64,000 bases of DNA from Aquamicrobium sp. (GCA_019739225.1 JAHHDT010000006.1:253823-317822); one strand, 5' to 3'. Positions 35,031 to 44,905 are shown, counted from the first letter of the stretch. Program-made: numbers and translations. Notes: a model not told the origin generated them from the sequence alone.

Positions 35031-36656
35031 TTGTCCAGTCGTATATTCGCTGACCTTATCCTGCTGAACGGTAACATCTGGCGCGGCCACGACGACGGCC
35101 GATGCCAAGCTCTCGCGGTCTGGCAGGGCAAGGTTCTGGCCACCGGCACCGACGACGAAATGCGCGAACTGCAAGGACCGGAGACGGAAGTCGTCGACCT
35201 GCAGGGCCGCTTCGCAAGCCCCGGCCTGATCGACAATCACCTGCACCTGATCGCCACCGGCCTGACCATGGGAATGGTGGACGTTACGGCGGCGGCAGCG
35301 CCCACGCTGGAAGCGATCGTCGGTGCGATCGCGACCCGGGCGCAGGGGATGCCGAAAGGCGAATGGGTGCTGGCGCGGGGCTATGACCAGGTCAAGCTCG
35401 ACACCGGCGTCCATCCGACGCGCGCCGACCTCGATCGTGCCGCGCCCGATCATCCGGTGCTTGTGACGCGCGCCTGCGGTCACGTCGCGATCGCCAACTC
35501 CAAGGCGCTGGAACTGGCCGGTGTGTCGGAATCCACGCCGACGCCCGATGGCGGCGTGATCGGCATGACCGGCAACCGGCTGAACGGCCTGCTGGCCGAA
35601 AACGCCATCGGCCTGGTCAGGTCGGCGATCCCGAAACTTCCCGTTGAACGTCTGGTCGAGGCGATCGAAATGGGTGGCCGCTACCTGCTGTCACTGGGCA
35701 TCACCAGCACCATGGATGCGGCCGTCGGGCAGGTGGGCGGCCTTTCAGAAATTCGCGCTTACGAGCTGGCTAAGCTGGCAGGGCGTTTGCCGGTTCGGGT
35801 CTGGCTGGCGCTGCTGGGCGATCCGGAAAAGTCGATCGTCGAGGATTGCTGGAAGATGGGGCTCGTCTCCGGTGCGGGCGACGACATGCTGCGCGTCGGC
35901 GCGGTCAAGATCTTCCTCGATGGTTCGGCCGGTGGCCGCACCGCCTGGATGACCGAGCCATACAAGGACGAGCCGGAAAATCTCGGCGTCCAGATGCTGC
36001 CCGACGAGCAGGTCTTCGCGCTGGTGCAGGACTATCACGACAAGGGTTATGCGCTGGCCTGTCATGCCATCGGCGATGGTGCCATCGAGCAGCTCATCAC
36101 CGCCTATGAAAAGGCGCTCTCGGCGTCTCCCGATCCCGAGCGCCGGCACCGGATCGAACATTGCGGCTATCCCAGCGACGAACAGAACCGGCGCATGAAG
36201 GCCGCCGGCATCCTGCCCGCGCCGCAGCAGGCGTTCGTGTACGATTTCGGCGACAGCTACATCTCCGTGCTGGGTGAGGAGCGTGGTGCGCGGTCCTATC
36301 CGATCGGCACCTGGATGGAGATGGGCCTGAAGCCGTCGACCGGCTCAGATTCGCCCGTCTGTTCGCCCAACCCCTTCCCGAATCTTTACGCAATGGCGAC
36401 GCGCCGGACATGGAAGGGCACGGTCCTTTCCGAATCCGAGCGGCTGAGCCGCGAACAGGCGTTGCAGGTCTTCACCGAGTACGGCGCCTATTCGCAGAAG
36501 GCCGAGGGCGTGAAGGGGCGACTGGTACCGGGACAATGGGCCGACATCGCCGTTTTCAGCGAAGACCTCGTGGAGGTCGCCCCCGACAAGCTTCGCGACG
36601 AGACGCGCTGTGTACTCACTTTGCTTGCAGGCAGCATCGTTCATGATGCACGATGA
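35031..36656 (+). CDS. Amidohydrolase (YtcJ-like, amidohydrolase family 3)
   Basis: A 541-residue metal-dependent hydrolase. The N-terminal composite beta-sandwich region starts ADLILLNGNIW, the metal-binding HxH is in GLIDNHLHL, and later ligands lie in ACHAIGDGAIEQ, RRHRIEHCGYPS and the C-terminal GSDSPVCSPNP. The start is a TTG at 35031: it has a perfect GGAGG at 35021-35025 with 5-nt spacing and gives the normal N-terminus. An upstream in-frame TTG at 34992 adds an arginine-rich stretch. It is 112 nt ahead of the peptide-binding protein of operon 2. Members of this family act on N-acyl or N-carbamoyl compounds; the substrate here is unknown. Confidence 0.82.
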   Translation: MSSRIFADLILLNGNIWRGHDDGRCQALAVWQGKVLATGTDDEMRELQGPETEVVDLQGRFASPGLIDNHLHLIATGLTMGMVDVTAAAAPTLEAIVGAIATRAQGMPKGEWVLARGYDQVKLDTGVHPTRADLDRAAPDHPVLVTRACGHVAIANSKALELAGVSESTPTPDGGVIGMTGNRLNGLLAENAIGLVRSAIPKLPVERLVEAIEMGGRYLLSLGITSTMDAAVGQVGGLSEIRAYELAKLAGRLPVRVWLALLGDPEKSIVEDCWKMGLVSGAGDDMLRVGAVKIFLDGSAGGRTAWMTEPYKDEPENLGVQMLPDEQVFALVQDYHDKGYALACHAIGDGAIEQLITAYEKALSASPDPERRHRIEHCGYPSDEQNRRMKAAGILPAPQQAFVYDFGDSYISVLGEERGARSYPIGTWMEMGLKPSTGSDSPVCSPNPFPNLYAMATRRTWKGTVLSESERLSREQALQVFTEYGAYSQKAEGVKGRLVPGQWADIAVFSEDLVEVAPDKLRDETRCVLTLLAGSIVHDAR

Positions 36657-36768
36657 GTTGCAAAGCGGCCGGCGTTCGACGGCCGTTGCCTGAGGAGGTT
36701 ACGACAAACAACGATAATGCGCCCGAGCGTAACGGAATGGCGCGCCACCAGAGGAGAGAAAGACCGAT

Positions 36769-38364
36769 ATGTTCAAGACCCTTTCACTAGCCGCACTTCT
36801 AAGCCTCGGCACCGCGACGCTGGCATTGGCGGCCGATGAGCCGCGTCATGGCGGCACCTTCAACTTCACGGCGCCCTACGGTTCGGCCTTCTCGACGCTG
36901 GACACCCATTCCAGCCCCAACATCCAGGAACAGTTCCTGACCTTCGCGATCCATCGCAGCCTGTATTCGTGGGATTCCCACGCCAACAAGCCGGTGCTGG
37001 AACTGGCGGATTCGGTCGATGTCTCCGACGATGGCACCACCTACACCTACCATCTGAAGAAGAACGCGGTCTTCCACAACGGCAAGCCGCTGACCGCGGA
37101 TGACATCATATTCACCTACGAGCGTCTGGCGACCGCCTCCAACGCACTGTCGGGCGCCAGCTATCTCTCCATCATCAAGGGCATCGAGGAATTCGGCTCC
37201 GGTGCTGCGACCGAGATCGAGGGTCTCAAGAAGATCGACGACAATACGTTGGAAATCACGCTGAGCGCCGCCGGCAATCCAGCCTTCAACCTGATGGAAG
37301 CCACCACGGCGATCTATCCGTCAAACGTGCCGCTCGAGCAGCAGGCGATCAACCCGGTCGGCCTCGGCGCCTTCGTGTTCAAGGAACACATTCCCGGCTC
37401 CCAGATCGTGGTCGAGCGCTTCGAGGATTACTACGAGGAGGGCAGGCCCTACCTCGACAGGGTCAACATCATCGTCATGGCCGAAGGCTCGGCGCGCGAC
37501 GTGGCCTTCCGCAACAAGGAGATCGACGTCTCGATCCTCGGGCCGGTGCAGTATTCTGCCTACCAGGCCGATCCGGAGCTGAAGGACAACCTTCTCGAGG
37601 TCGCGGAAACCTTCACCCGCAATATCGGCTTCAGCCAGACCCAGGTCGAGGCGTTCAAGGACAAGCGTGTCCGACAGGCCATCAACTACGCGATCAACTC
37701 GGATCTCATCATCGAGCGTCTGGTCAAGGGCAAGGCCGTGCGCGCCACGAGCTGGCTGCCGCTGGGATCGCCTGCGTTCGACAGCGAAGCCAAGCCCTAT
37801 CCCTACGATCCGGAAAAGGCCAAGGAGCTGCTGAAGGAAGCCGGCTATGAAGACGGCTTCGAATTCGAGGTGACGGCAACGCCGAACGAAAGCTGGGGCG
37901 TGCCGATCGTCGAGGCTATCCTGCCGATGCTGGCAGAGGTTGGCGTCACGGTCAGGCCGCGGCCGATCGAATCGGCCGCGCTCGGCTCGACGATTCAGTC
38001 GGGCAACTTCCAGGCCTATATCTGGTCGAACCTGACCGGGCCGGACCCGCTGACCGTGATGCGCTGCTTCTGGTCGCAGACACCGCAATCGGCATGCAAC
38101 TACACGGCCTATTCGAACCCCGAATACGACAAGATCTACGAGGCCGCCCGTGCGGAGCGCGATCCGGACAAGCAGTTGGAACTGCTGAAAGAGGCCAACA
38201 ACTTCATCCAGGAAGACGCGCCGATCTGGTTCTTCAATTACAACAAGGCAGTCATGGCCCATCAGCCGTGGGTGCACGGGCTCGTTCCGAACGCGACCGA
38301 ACTCGCGCTCCAGCCCTATGACGACATCTGGATCGACGATACGGCTCCGGAAAACCGCAAGTAG
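36769..38364 (+). CDS. Peptide ABC transporter substrate-binding protein, operon 2
   Basis: A 531-residue solute-binding family 5 protein. The signal peptide covers about residues 1-21 (LALA/A). Family features include SDDGTTYTYHLKKNAVFHNG, KPLTADDIIFTYERL and the QAINYAINSDLIIERL segment. It ends with a lobe rich in aromatic residues (WFFNYNKAVMAHQPWVHGL), as in dipeptide-binding proteins. AGAGGAGAGAAAG precedes the ATG. It is unlike the operon 1 binding protein over most of its length, so the two importers probably take different ligands. A terminator-like hairpin follows it. Confidence 0.9.
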   Translation: MFKTLSLAALLSLGTATLALAADEPRHGGTFNFTAPYGSAFSTLDTHSSPNIQEQFLTFAIHRSLYSWDSHANKPVLELADSVDVSDDGTTYTYHLKKNAVFHNGKPLTADDIIFTYERLATASNALSGASYLSIIKGIEEFGSGAATEIEGLKKIDDNTLEITLSAAGNPAFNLMEATTAIYPSNVPLEQQAINPVGLGAFVFKEHIPGSQIVVERFEDYYEEGRPYLDRVNIIVMAEGSARDVAFRNKEIDVSILGPVQYSAYQADPELKDNLLEVAETFTRNIGFSQTQVEAFKDKRVRQAINYAINSDLIIERLVKGKAVRATSWLPLGSPAFDSEAKPYPYDPEKAKELLKEAGYEDGFEFEVTATPNESWGVPIVEAILPMLAEVGVTVRPRPIESAALGSTIQSGNFQAYIWSNLTGPDPLTVMRCFWSQTPQSACNYTAYSNPEYDKIYEAARAERDPDKQLELLKEANNFIQEDAPIWFFNYNKAVMAHQPWVHGLVPNATELALQPYDDIWIDDTAPENRK

Positions 38365-38373
38365 GCGGAAAGC

Positions 38374-38415
38374 GCCGTCCACGAGGGGAGTTGCCTCTCG
38401 TGGACGGCTTCTTTT
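38374..38415 (+). terminator. Terminator-like hairpin between binding-protein and permease genes (operon 2)
   Basis: A perfect 12-bp stem (GCCGTCCACGAG 38374-38385, CTCGTGGACGGC 38397-38408) with an 11-nt loop is followed by TTCTTTT, a good terminator signature. It starts 10 nt after the binding-protein stop. Partial read-through would give the usual excess of binding protein over permease. Confidence 0.8.
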
Positions 38416-38420
38416 GCAAA

Positions 38421-38438
38421 GTTGCGGTTATCCGCAAC
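38421..38438 (+). other. Second hairpin before the permease gene
   Basis: A perfect 7-bp stem (GTTGCGG 38421-38427, CCGCAAC 38432-38438) with loop TTAT directly after the terminator-like element and 29 nt before the permease start. Confidence 0.5.
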
Positions 38439-38466
38439 CTGACGCGGCCTGAAACGGGACCCGCCC

Positions 38467-39402
38467 ATGCTACGTTTCGCGCTTCGGCGCATTCTCCAGA
38501 TCATCCCCACCGTGATCGTCGTCGCCCTGCTGATCTTCGTGATCTTCAGTGTTGTTCCAGGCAGCTTCGCCGCCAGCCTGTTTTCCGACGGGCGGACCAA
38601 CGCCGATCCGCAACTGATCGCCCGGATCACCGCCGAGTTCGGCCTGGACAAGCCGCTGCACGAGCGCTTCTTCACCTATATCTGGGATCTGGCGCGCTTC
38701 GATCTGGGCACCTCGTTCCGTACCCGGCTGCCGGTGATCCAGATGATCAACGAGCGCATGTGGGCCTCGCTTGAACTCGCCACGGCCGCGATGGTGTTCG
38801 CCATCGTGATCGGGGTGCCGCTGGGCTTCCTGGCCGCGCTGCGTCCCGGCTCGATTCTCGACACCGTCACGATGATCGGTGCCGTTTCCGGTCTGTCGCT
38901 GCCGCAGTTCTGGCTTGGCCTGCTGATGATGCTGCTGTTCGCGCTGCACCTGAACTGGCTGCCGAGCTTCGGTTACGGCGACGGGTCGTTCCGCAACCTC
39001 ATCCTGCCCGCCATGGCGCTGGGGGTGACGCCGCTCGCGCTCTTGGCGCGCACGACGCGTGCGGGCGTGCTCGATGTAATGAATTCGGACTTCATTCGCA
39101 CGGCACACGCCAAGGGCATGAGCGAGACGGCGGTGGTGCGCCGCCACGTCGCCCGCAACGCGCTAGTGCTGATCATCACCACGGTGGGGCTGCAGTTCGG
39201 CTCGCTGATCGGCCAGGCCGTCGTCATCGAGAAGCTGTTTGCATGGCCGGGCATCGGTTCGCTGCTGGTCGACAGCGTGGCCATCCGCGACATTCCCGTC
39301 GTTCAGGGCACGATCCTCGTCATCGTGCTGTGGTTTCTCGTCATCAACACCATCGTCGACCTGCTCTACGCAGCCATCGACCCGCGCATCAAGCAGGAGT
39401 AG
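38467..39402 (+). CDS. Peptide ABC transporter permease DppB-like, operon 2
   Basis: A 311-residue permease with the DppB-type N-terminus MLRFALRRILQIIPTVIVV and about six membrane segments. The coupling loop is FIRTAHAKGMSETAVV. It differs from the usual family in the second region, where VVPGSFAASLF replaces the common TPGDP motif. The next permease starts 6 nt after its stop. Confidence 0.92.
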   Translation: MLRFALRRILQIIPTVIVVALLIFVIFSVVPGSFAASLFSDGRTNADPQLIARITAEFGLDKPLHERFFTYIWDLARFDLGTSFRTRLPVIQMINERMWASLELATAAMVFAIVIGVPLGFLAALRPGSILDTVTMIGAVSGLSLPQFWLGLLMMLLFALHLNWLPSFGYGDGSFRNLILPAMALGVTPLALLARTTRAGVLDVMNSDFIRTAHAKGMSETAVVRRHVARNALVLIITTVGLQFGSLIGQAVVIEKLFAWPGIGSLLVDSVAIRDIPVVQGTILVIVLWFLVINTIVDLLYAAIDPRIKQE

Positions 39403-39408
39403 GCGGCG

Positions 39409-40230
39409 ATGCGTCTCGGTTTCAATCTCGTCTTCGGCGGCTTCCTGACCGCCCTGGTGATCCTTGCCGGCGCTCTGGCGCCTTGGCTCGCGCCGTTCGA
39501 CCCGGTGCTGGACGCGAACCTGATGAATGCGGAACTGCCGCCGGACGCCGAGTTCTGGTTCGGCACCGACAGTCAGGGCAGGGACGTCTATTCCCGCATC
39601 CTTTACGGCGCCCAGATCTCGCTGACGGTCGGCATCGTCTCGCAGATCATCAATTCGGTGATCGGCGTGACGCTCGGCATGACGGCCGGATACTGGGGCG
39701 GCTGGTGGGACGATCTGGTGAACGGCCTGACCAACGTCATGCTCGCCATTCCCTCGCTCATCTTCGCGCTGGCGGTGATGGCCGTTCTGGGACCGGGACT
39801 TGTGTCGCTGCTGATCGCGCTCGGCCTGACCAACTGGAGCTGGACGTGCCGCATCGCACGCTCCTCCACGCTTTCGCTCAAGTCGCAGGGCTACGTGCTT
39901 GCCGCGCAGTCGCTTGGCTATTCCGACCTGCGCATCATGTTCACGCAGATCCTGCCCAACATGATGGGCCCGATCCTGGTGATGGCAACCCTTGGCATGG
40001 GCAGCGCGGTGCTGTCGGAGGCGGCGCTGAGCTTCCTCGGCCTCGGCATCCAGCCACCATTCCCATCCTGGGGTTCGATGTTGACGGACGCGCGCGAGAT
40101 GATCCAGCTCGCGCCATGGGTCGCCATCTTCCCCGGTCTCGCCATCTTCCTGTCCGTGCTGGGCTTCAACCTGCTGGGCGACGGCCTGCGCGACAGTCTC
40201 GACCCGCATATGAGGACGCGCAAGGTATGA
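39409..40230 (+). CDS. Peptide ABC transporter permease DppC-like, operon 2
   Basis: A 273-residue permease with the DppC motif [16 protein letters not shown] near residues 46-61 and the coupling segment [12 protein letters not shown]. The long cytoplasmic N-terminal extension often seen in OppC is absent. Its stop overlaps the next start (ATGA). Confidence 0.92.
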   Translation: MRLGFNLVFGGFLTALVILAGALAPWLAPFDPVLDANLMNAELPPDAEFWFGTDSQGRDVYSRILYGAQISLTVGIVSQIINSVIGVTLGMTAGYWGGWWDDLVNGLTNVMLAIPSLIFALAVMAVLGPGLVSLLIALGLTNWSWTCRIARSSTLSLKSQGYVLAAQSLGYSDLRIMFTQILPNMMGPILVMATLGMGSAVLSEAALSFLGLGIQPPFPSWGSMLTDAREMIQLAPWVAIFPGLAIFLSVLGFNLLGDGLRDSLDPHMRTRKV

Positions 40231-41135
40231 CCGATCCGCTTCTCGAGGTGAAAGACCTGCATGTCGGCCTGCCCGCGGGCGGTGGGCGGATGTATCCGAT
40301 CCTGCAGGGTGTTTCATTCAAGATCATGCCGGGCGAGGCTTTCGGCCTCGTCGGGGAATCGGGCTCCGGCAAGTCGGTAACCTCGCTGGCCACCATGGGG
40401 CTGCTGAAGCGGCCGCTGCGGGCCACGGGAGGCGAAATCCTGTTCCGGGGCCGGGACCTGCTGAAGCTTTCGAGGCGCGAAATGCGCAAGCTCAGGGGCG
40501 ACCGCGTCGCCATGATCTTCCAGGAACCGATGACTGCGCTCAACCCCCTGGTCACGGTGGGGCGGCAGATCGCCGAGATGTTCTATCTTCATCAGGGCAA
40601 GTCGTGGGCGGAAGGCGAGAAGCTGGCAGTCGAGGCGCTCGCGAATGTGCGCGTGCCCAATCCCGACCGCCGGGCGAAGAACTATCCGCACCAGATGTCG
40701 GGCGGCCTGCGCCAGCGCGTGATGATCGCCATGGCGATGGCTTGCGACCCCGACCTGCTGATCGCGGACGAGCCGACCACCGCACTCGACGTGACGGTCC
40801 AGGCCGAGGTTCTGCGGCTGATCAAGGAACTCTGCACGGAGCGCGGCACGGCGGTGCTGTTCATCAGTCACGATCTCGGCGTCATCGCCTCGACCTGCCA
40901 GCGCGTAGGCGTGATGTATGCCGGAACGCTGGTCGAGGAGAACTGGACCGAGGCGCTGTTTGCCGATCCGCGACACGAATACACGCGCGGTCTTCTGGGC
41001 GCGCTGCCACGCCTCGGCAGCCGTTCGTCGCATGGCCGGCAAAGGCTGGTCGACATCGACAGCATCATCGACGACCGCTCCAAGCTTACACAAACGCGCT
41101 TCATCAGCCCGCGCGAGGAAGGAGCGCCAGCGTGA
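40227..41135 (+). CDS. Peptide ABC transporter ATPase DppD-like, operon 2
   Basis: A 302-residue ATPase with Walker A GESGSGKS at 43-50, signature MSGGLRQR and Walker B LLIADEP. The C-terminal oligopeptide-transporter extension is present ([15 protein letters not shown]). The ATG overlaps the previous stop; the frame stays open far upstream only by chance through the dppC-like gene. It pairs with the DppF-like subunit to form the motor. Confidence 0.92.
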   Translation: MTDPLLEVKDLHVGLPAGGGRMYPILQGVSFKIMPGEAFGLVGESGSGKSVTSLATMGLLKRPLRATGGEILFRGRDLLKLSRREMRKLRGDRVAMIFQEPMTALNPLVTVGRQIAEMFYLHQGKSWAEGEKLAVEALANVRVPNPDRRAKNYPHQMSGGLRQRVMIAMAMACDPDLLIADEPTTALDVTVQAEVLRLIKELCTERGTAVLFISHDLGVIASTCQRVGVMYAGTLVEENWTEALFADPRHEYTRGLLGALPRLGSRSSHGRQRLVDIDSIIDDRSKLTQTRFISPREEGAPA

Positions 41136-42091
41136 GCGCGCCAATTCTCGAGGTCGACAATCTGCACGTCCGGTTCCCCATTTCCGGAGGCGGCATACTG
41201 GGCACGGGCAAGCGGACGCTTTATGCCGTTACGGGTGTCAGCTTTTCTCTGGCCAAGGGCGAATGTCTTTCGATCGTGGGTGAATCGGGCTGCGGCAAAT
41301 CCACCACGGCGCTTTCGATCATGGGGCTGCAGGAGCCCAGCGAGGGGACGATCCGCTTCAAGGGCAAGCCCATCGCCGGCCCCGGCGCGCCGAGCCGCAT
41401 GGCGCGTGCGAAAGTGGCGCAGATGGTCTTCCAGGACCCTTATGCCAGCCTCAATCCGCGGCAGACGGTGAATGCGTCACTGGCCCAGCCTCTCAGGCTT
41501 CACGGCATCACGGGGTCCGAGGCGGCCGACCGTATCGCGAAGATGCTCAGGAGCGTCGGCCTGACGCCCGAGCAGGGCACGCGTTATCCGCACGAGTTTT
41601 CGGGTGGCCAGCGGCAGCGGATCGGCATAGCCCGTGCGCTGATCCTCGAGCCGGAGATCGTCGTGCTCGACGAACCGGTCTCCGCGCTCGACGTTTCGAT
41701 CCGTGCGCAGATCATCAACCTGCTGCTGGATCTGCAGGATGATTTCGGTCTTTCCTACATCATGATCTCGCATGACCTGTCGGTTGTCGAGCACATGAGC
41801 GACCGCGTGCTGGTGATGTTCTTCAGCCAGATCGTCGAACAGGGCGGCTGGAAGGAGATTTTCGAGAATCCGCAGCATCCCTATACGCGGCGGCTGATCG
41901 ACGCGATCCCCGACCCCGACGTTGCGCTGGGGCATGGGGGCGTGGCGACGGGGGTAACGCAGCCGGCCGCGCCGGCGGGATGGCGCTTCGGCTCCGACGG
42001 CAGCACCGCGCCCAATGTCTTCTCGCCGCCCGAACCATCGGAGTTGGTCGACGTCGGGCCCGAACACAAGGTCCGGCTGCTGCGCGCGTGA
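41132..42091 (+). CDS. Peptide ABC transporter ATPase DppF-like, operon 2
   Basis: A 319-residue ATPase with Walker A GESGCGKS at 50-57, signature FSGGQRQR and Walker B IVVLDEP. The start is a GTG that overlaps the preceding stop (GTGA), with GAGGAAGGAG upstream. The C-terminal tail beyond the ABC domain is typical of DppF/OppF. It is the last gene of operon 2 and of the catabolic half of the window. Confidence 0.92.
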   Translation: MSAPILEVDNLHVRFPISGGGILGTGKRTLYAVTGVSFSLAKGECLSIVGESGCGKSTTALSIMGLQEPSEGTIRFKGKPIAGPGAPSRMARAKVAQMVFQDPYASLNPRQTVNASLAQPLRLHGITGSEAADRIAKMLRSVGLTPEQGTRYPHEFSGGQRQRIGIARALILEPEIVVLDEPVSALDVSIRAQIINLLLDLQDDFGLSYIMISHDLSVVEHMSDRVLVMFFSQIVEQGGWKEIFENPQHPYTRRLIDAIPDPDVALGHGGVATGVTQPAAPAGWRFGSDGSTAPNVFSPPEPSELVDVGPEHKVRLLRA

Positions 42092-42414
<323 letters not shown>

Positions 42415-42711
42415 ATGCTCGCGCTTATCCAGACCATCGTGCTCGCGCTCGATCTTTACTGGTGGATCATCATCGCATCCGCGATCTTCTCGTGGCTCTA
42501 TGCATTCAACGTCATCAATCCGCGCAACCAGTTCGTGGGCTCGATCGGCAACATGCTGTTCCGCCTCACCGAACCGGCACTGCGTCCGATCCGGCGCTTC
42601 ATGCCCGATCTCGGCGGCATCGACATCTCGCCGATCATCCTGCTGCTGATTCTCTTCTTCATCCGCCAGCTCCTGCTGACGACGGTCGCGCCGATCCTGC
42701 TTTCCGCCTGA
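42415..42711 (+). CDS. YggT family membrane protein
   Basis: A 98-residue integral membrane protein with two YggT-type hydrophobic segments (about residues 4-30 and 70-95) around the conserved loop [22 protein letters not shown]. YggT proteins are linked to osmotic stress, cell division or membrane organisation, with the exact role unclear. GAAGGGAG precedes the ATG at 42415. It lies directly upstream of a DUF167 gene, a classic pairing in proteobacteria. Confidence 0.9.
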   Translation: MLALIQTIVLALDLYWWIIIASAIFSWLYAFNVINPRNQFVGSIGNMLFRLTEPALRPIRRFMPDLGGIDISPIILLLILFFIRQLLLTTVAPILLSA

Positions 42712-42716
42712 TCGCG

Positions 42717-43037
42717 ATGTCGGCAGGACCGGCTTTCCACCGACGCCATGCGGGCGGCGTAGAGCTGTTTGTCCGGCTGACACCGAAATCGGCGCGCGAC
42801 GCCATCGAGGGTGTGGAGGCCGGCGCCGATGGCCGTGCATTCCTGAAAGCGCGGGTGCGCGCCGTGCCCGAGAAGGGCAAGGCCAATCAGGCGCTCGAAA
42901 GACTTCTCGCATCAGCGCTTGGCGTGCCTGCGAGCTCGGTCAGCGTCGTTGCCGGCGGCACCGCGCGCCTCAAGACCGTTCGCGTGGCAGGTGACCCGGA
43001 GCTTATCGAAGCGCAGCATGTACTGTTTGATAGCTGA
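42717..43037 (+). CDS. DUF167 family protein (YggU-like)
   Basis: A 106-residue small cytosolic protein of the DUF167/YggU family. The family core is clear: LFVRLTPKSARDAIEGV and then VRAVPEKGKANQALERLLASALGV. Its function is unknown. The ATG starts 5 nt after the yggT stop, so the two form an operon. Confidence 0.9.
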   Translation: MSAGPAFHRRHAGGVELFVRLTPKSARDAIEGVEAGADGRAFLKARVRAVPEKGKANQALERLLASALGVPASSVSVVAGGTARLKTVRVAGDPELIEAQHVLFDS

Positions 43038-43102
43038 AGTGAGGCTGGGCGCATGGCGGCCTTTGGGTTAGGCTTGCCCGCACCCGACCATGGAGCAGTC
43101 CC

Positions 43103-43702
43103 ATGCGCATCATCCTTTCAGTTCTCCTCCTGTCTGGCGCCACCGGCATGGCTGGCGCACAGGAGATCGTGAGCGCCTACTCCAATCTGGAAGCCGATCA
43201 CCACTGCTCCGTCTTTGCGGCGGCGGAGGAAGGCGACGGCGACTGGGTCGACATGGTCTGCTCCGGCTATCGCGGATATCCGATCGTCATCTATTACGCC
43301 GACGCACGCGAATCGATCTTCTACGGCTTTCCGCCGGACGGCGATCTCGCGCCGACCTGGGAGAGTTTCGACGGCTTCAATTCGGCAGGCCCCCGCATCG
43401 AATGGCGCATCGAGCGCGACGGCTCGCGCGAGACGCCTATTGCGACCATCCATCGCTGGTTCGTCAGCGAGCCTGACGATACGGATACGAAGACCGAGGT
43501 GCTGGTGGTGGAAAAGGTCGGCCAGATCCATGGCCGGGAGGGCTGCGCCGTCGGCTATGTGGTCGCCACGGGCAACCCCGATGCCAATGAGAAGGCGCGG
43601 CGCATAGCCGATACGCAGGCGCGCGACTTCGCCTGCGGGGACCAGCCGGTCATAGACGCCGGAAGCGTGCCGGTGCCGCCGTTCAGCCGCGCAGAGAATT
43701 GA
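43103..43702 (+). CDS. Secreted protein of unknown function
   Basis: A 199-residue protein. Residues 1-19 are a clear signal peptide ending AGA, so the mature form is periplasmic or secreted. It has four cysteines in the mature part (near residues 35, 53, 148 and 177), possibly two disulphides. I do not recognise the family. A tight upstream spacing to the DUF167 gene (65 nt) allows co-transcription, and a hairpin at its stop separates it from ppa on the other strand. Confidence 0.75.
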   Translation: MRIILSVLLLSGATGMAGAQEIVSAYSNLEADHHCSVFAAAEEGDGDWVDMVCSGYRGYPIVIYYADARESIFYGFPPDGDLAPTWESFDGFNSAGPRIEWRIERDGSRETPIATIHRWFVSEPDDTDTKTEVLVVEKVGQIHGREGCAVGYVVATGNPDANEKARRIADTQARDFACGDQPVIDAGSVPVPPFSRAEN

Positions 43703-43725
43703 GGCCGATCACTTAGGCCGGCCTC
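43701..43725. terminator. Hairpin between convergent genes
   Basis: A 7-bp stem (GAGGCCG 43701-43707, CGGCCTC 43719-43725) with an 11-nt loop overlaps the stop of the secreted-protein gene and precedes the end of ppa. It may serve both strands. Confidence 0.5.
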
Positions 43726-43732
43726 GTTCGCG

Positions 43733-44260
43733 TCAGGACTTCGCGCGCTCGATCGCCTCGACGATCATCTTGCGAGCGGCGGCTGCGCCGCGCCAGTCGC
43801 CGATCTTGACCCACTTGCCCGGCTCCAGATCCTTGTAGTGCTCGAAGAAGTGCTCGATCTGCTTGAGCGTGATCTCGGGCATGTCGGTATGCTCGTGCAC
43901 GTTCTCGTAGCGCCGGGTCAGGTGCGGCGAGGGCACGGCGATGATCTTCTCGTCCTTGCCGGCATTGTCTTCCATCACCAGCACGCCGATCGGGCGGACA
44001 TTGATGACACAGCCGGGGATCAACTGGCGGGTGTTGCAGACCAGAACGTCGATCGGGTCGCCGTCCTCCGAAAGCGTATGCGGCACGAAGCCGTAATTTC
44101 CCGGATAGGTCATCGGCGTGTAGAGGAAGCGATCCACGACGAGCGTGCCGGCGTTCTTGTCCATCTCGTACTTGATCGGCTGGCCGCCGACGGGCACCTC
44201 GACGATGACGTTGACGTCTTCCGGTGGGTTGCTGCCGATGGCGATGGCGTCGATGCGCAT
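43733..44260 (-). CDS. ppa: Inorganic pyrophosphatase (type I)
   Basis: A 175-residue cytosolic enzyme that hydrolyses pyrophosphate to phosphate, driving biosynthesis forward. The signature DGDPIDVLV with metal-binding aspartates is present, with the upstream core [20 protein letters not shown] and [11 protein letters not shown]. Start at 44260 has CAGGAACGG about 8 nt upstream; the frame continues to 44374 but the added residues are not family-like. Length matches bacterial PPases (about 175). Confidence 0.96.
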   Translation of the reverse strand: MRIDAIAIGSNPPEDVNVIVEVPVGGQPIKYEMDKNAGTLVVDRFLYTPMTYPGNYGFVPHTLSEDGDPIDVLVCNTRQLIPGCVINVRPIGVLVMEDNAGKDEKIIAVPSPHLTRRYENVHEHTDMPEITLKQIEHFFEHYKDLEPGKWVKIGDWRGAAAARKMIVEAIERAKS

Positions 44261-44398
44261 GGTCGTCCGTTCCTGATGCTGCGTTGGCCCCGGCCGCGCC
44301 ACGATTATGAGCGTGCCGCCGAGGGCGTCAAATCTATCGAGGCAGCGGATATACCGCGTAGCCTGATATTGCAATGCAGCAAGATGGAGAGGGGTGTG

Positions 44399-44905
44399 TC
44401 AGTCCCAGACGAAGGCGACTTTGCGCAATGCCTTCTGGTCGAAAACCTCGACGCCTTCGGCCACGTCGCGTCCGCCTGCACCGGTATAGAATCCGATGGC
44501 GTTGGCGTTTTCCTCGAGCGCCCAGACCACCAGTCCGGACAGGCCGTGCGTGGCGAGCTTCTCGCGGGCAGCGGCAAACAGACGGCCGCCGAGCCCGATG
44601 CCCTGATATTCCGGTTTCAGGTAGAGCTCGTAGATCTCGCCCTGCTGCGGCAACTCGCGCGCGCGGTTGCGCCCAAGCGTTGCATAGCCGACGACCTCGC
44701 CGCCGATCTCGATCACCAGGACGCTGGCGGCGCGGCGAATGGCGTTGGACCACCAGGAGGTGCCGCGTCGGTTGATCATCGTCGTCAGCGCCCGATAGGG
44801 GATAATGCCGGCGTAGGCACCCTGCCATGCTTCATGATGCACGCCGGCGATCGCGTCTGCGTCGCGTGGTTCCGCCCGTCTGATGTCGATCGTCAGCGTA
44901 TTCAT
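44399..44905 (-). CDS. GNAT family N-acetyltransferase
   Basis: A 168-residue acetyl-CoA-dependent transferase. Motif A, which binds the CoA pyrophosphate, is EYQGIGLGGRLFAAA near residues 98-112; the strand before it reads EIYELYLKP, and the later motif B has ENANAIGFYTGAGGR. The acceptor is unknown; the family includes ribosomal-protein, amino-acid and antibiotic acetyltransferases. It stands between ppa and the TPM genes on the same strand. Confidence 0.88.
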   Translation of the reverse strand: MNTLTIDIRRAEPRDADAIAGVHHEAWQGAYAGIIPYRALTTMINRRGTSWWSNAIRRAASVLVIEIGGEVVGYATLGRNRARELPQQGEIYELYLKPEYQGIGLGGRLFAAAREKLATHGLSGLVVWALEENANAIGFYTGAGGRDVAEGVEVFDQKALRKVAFVWD

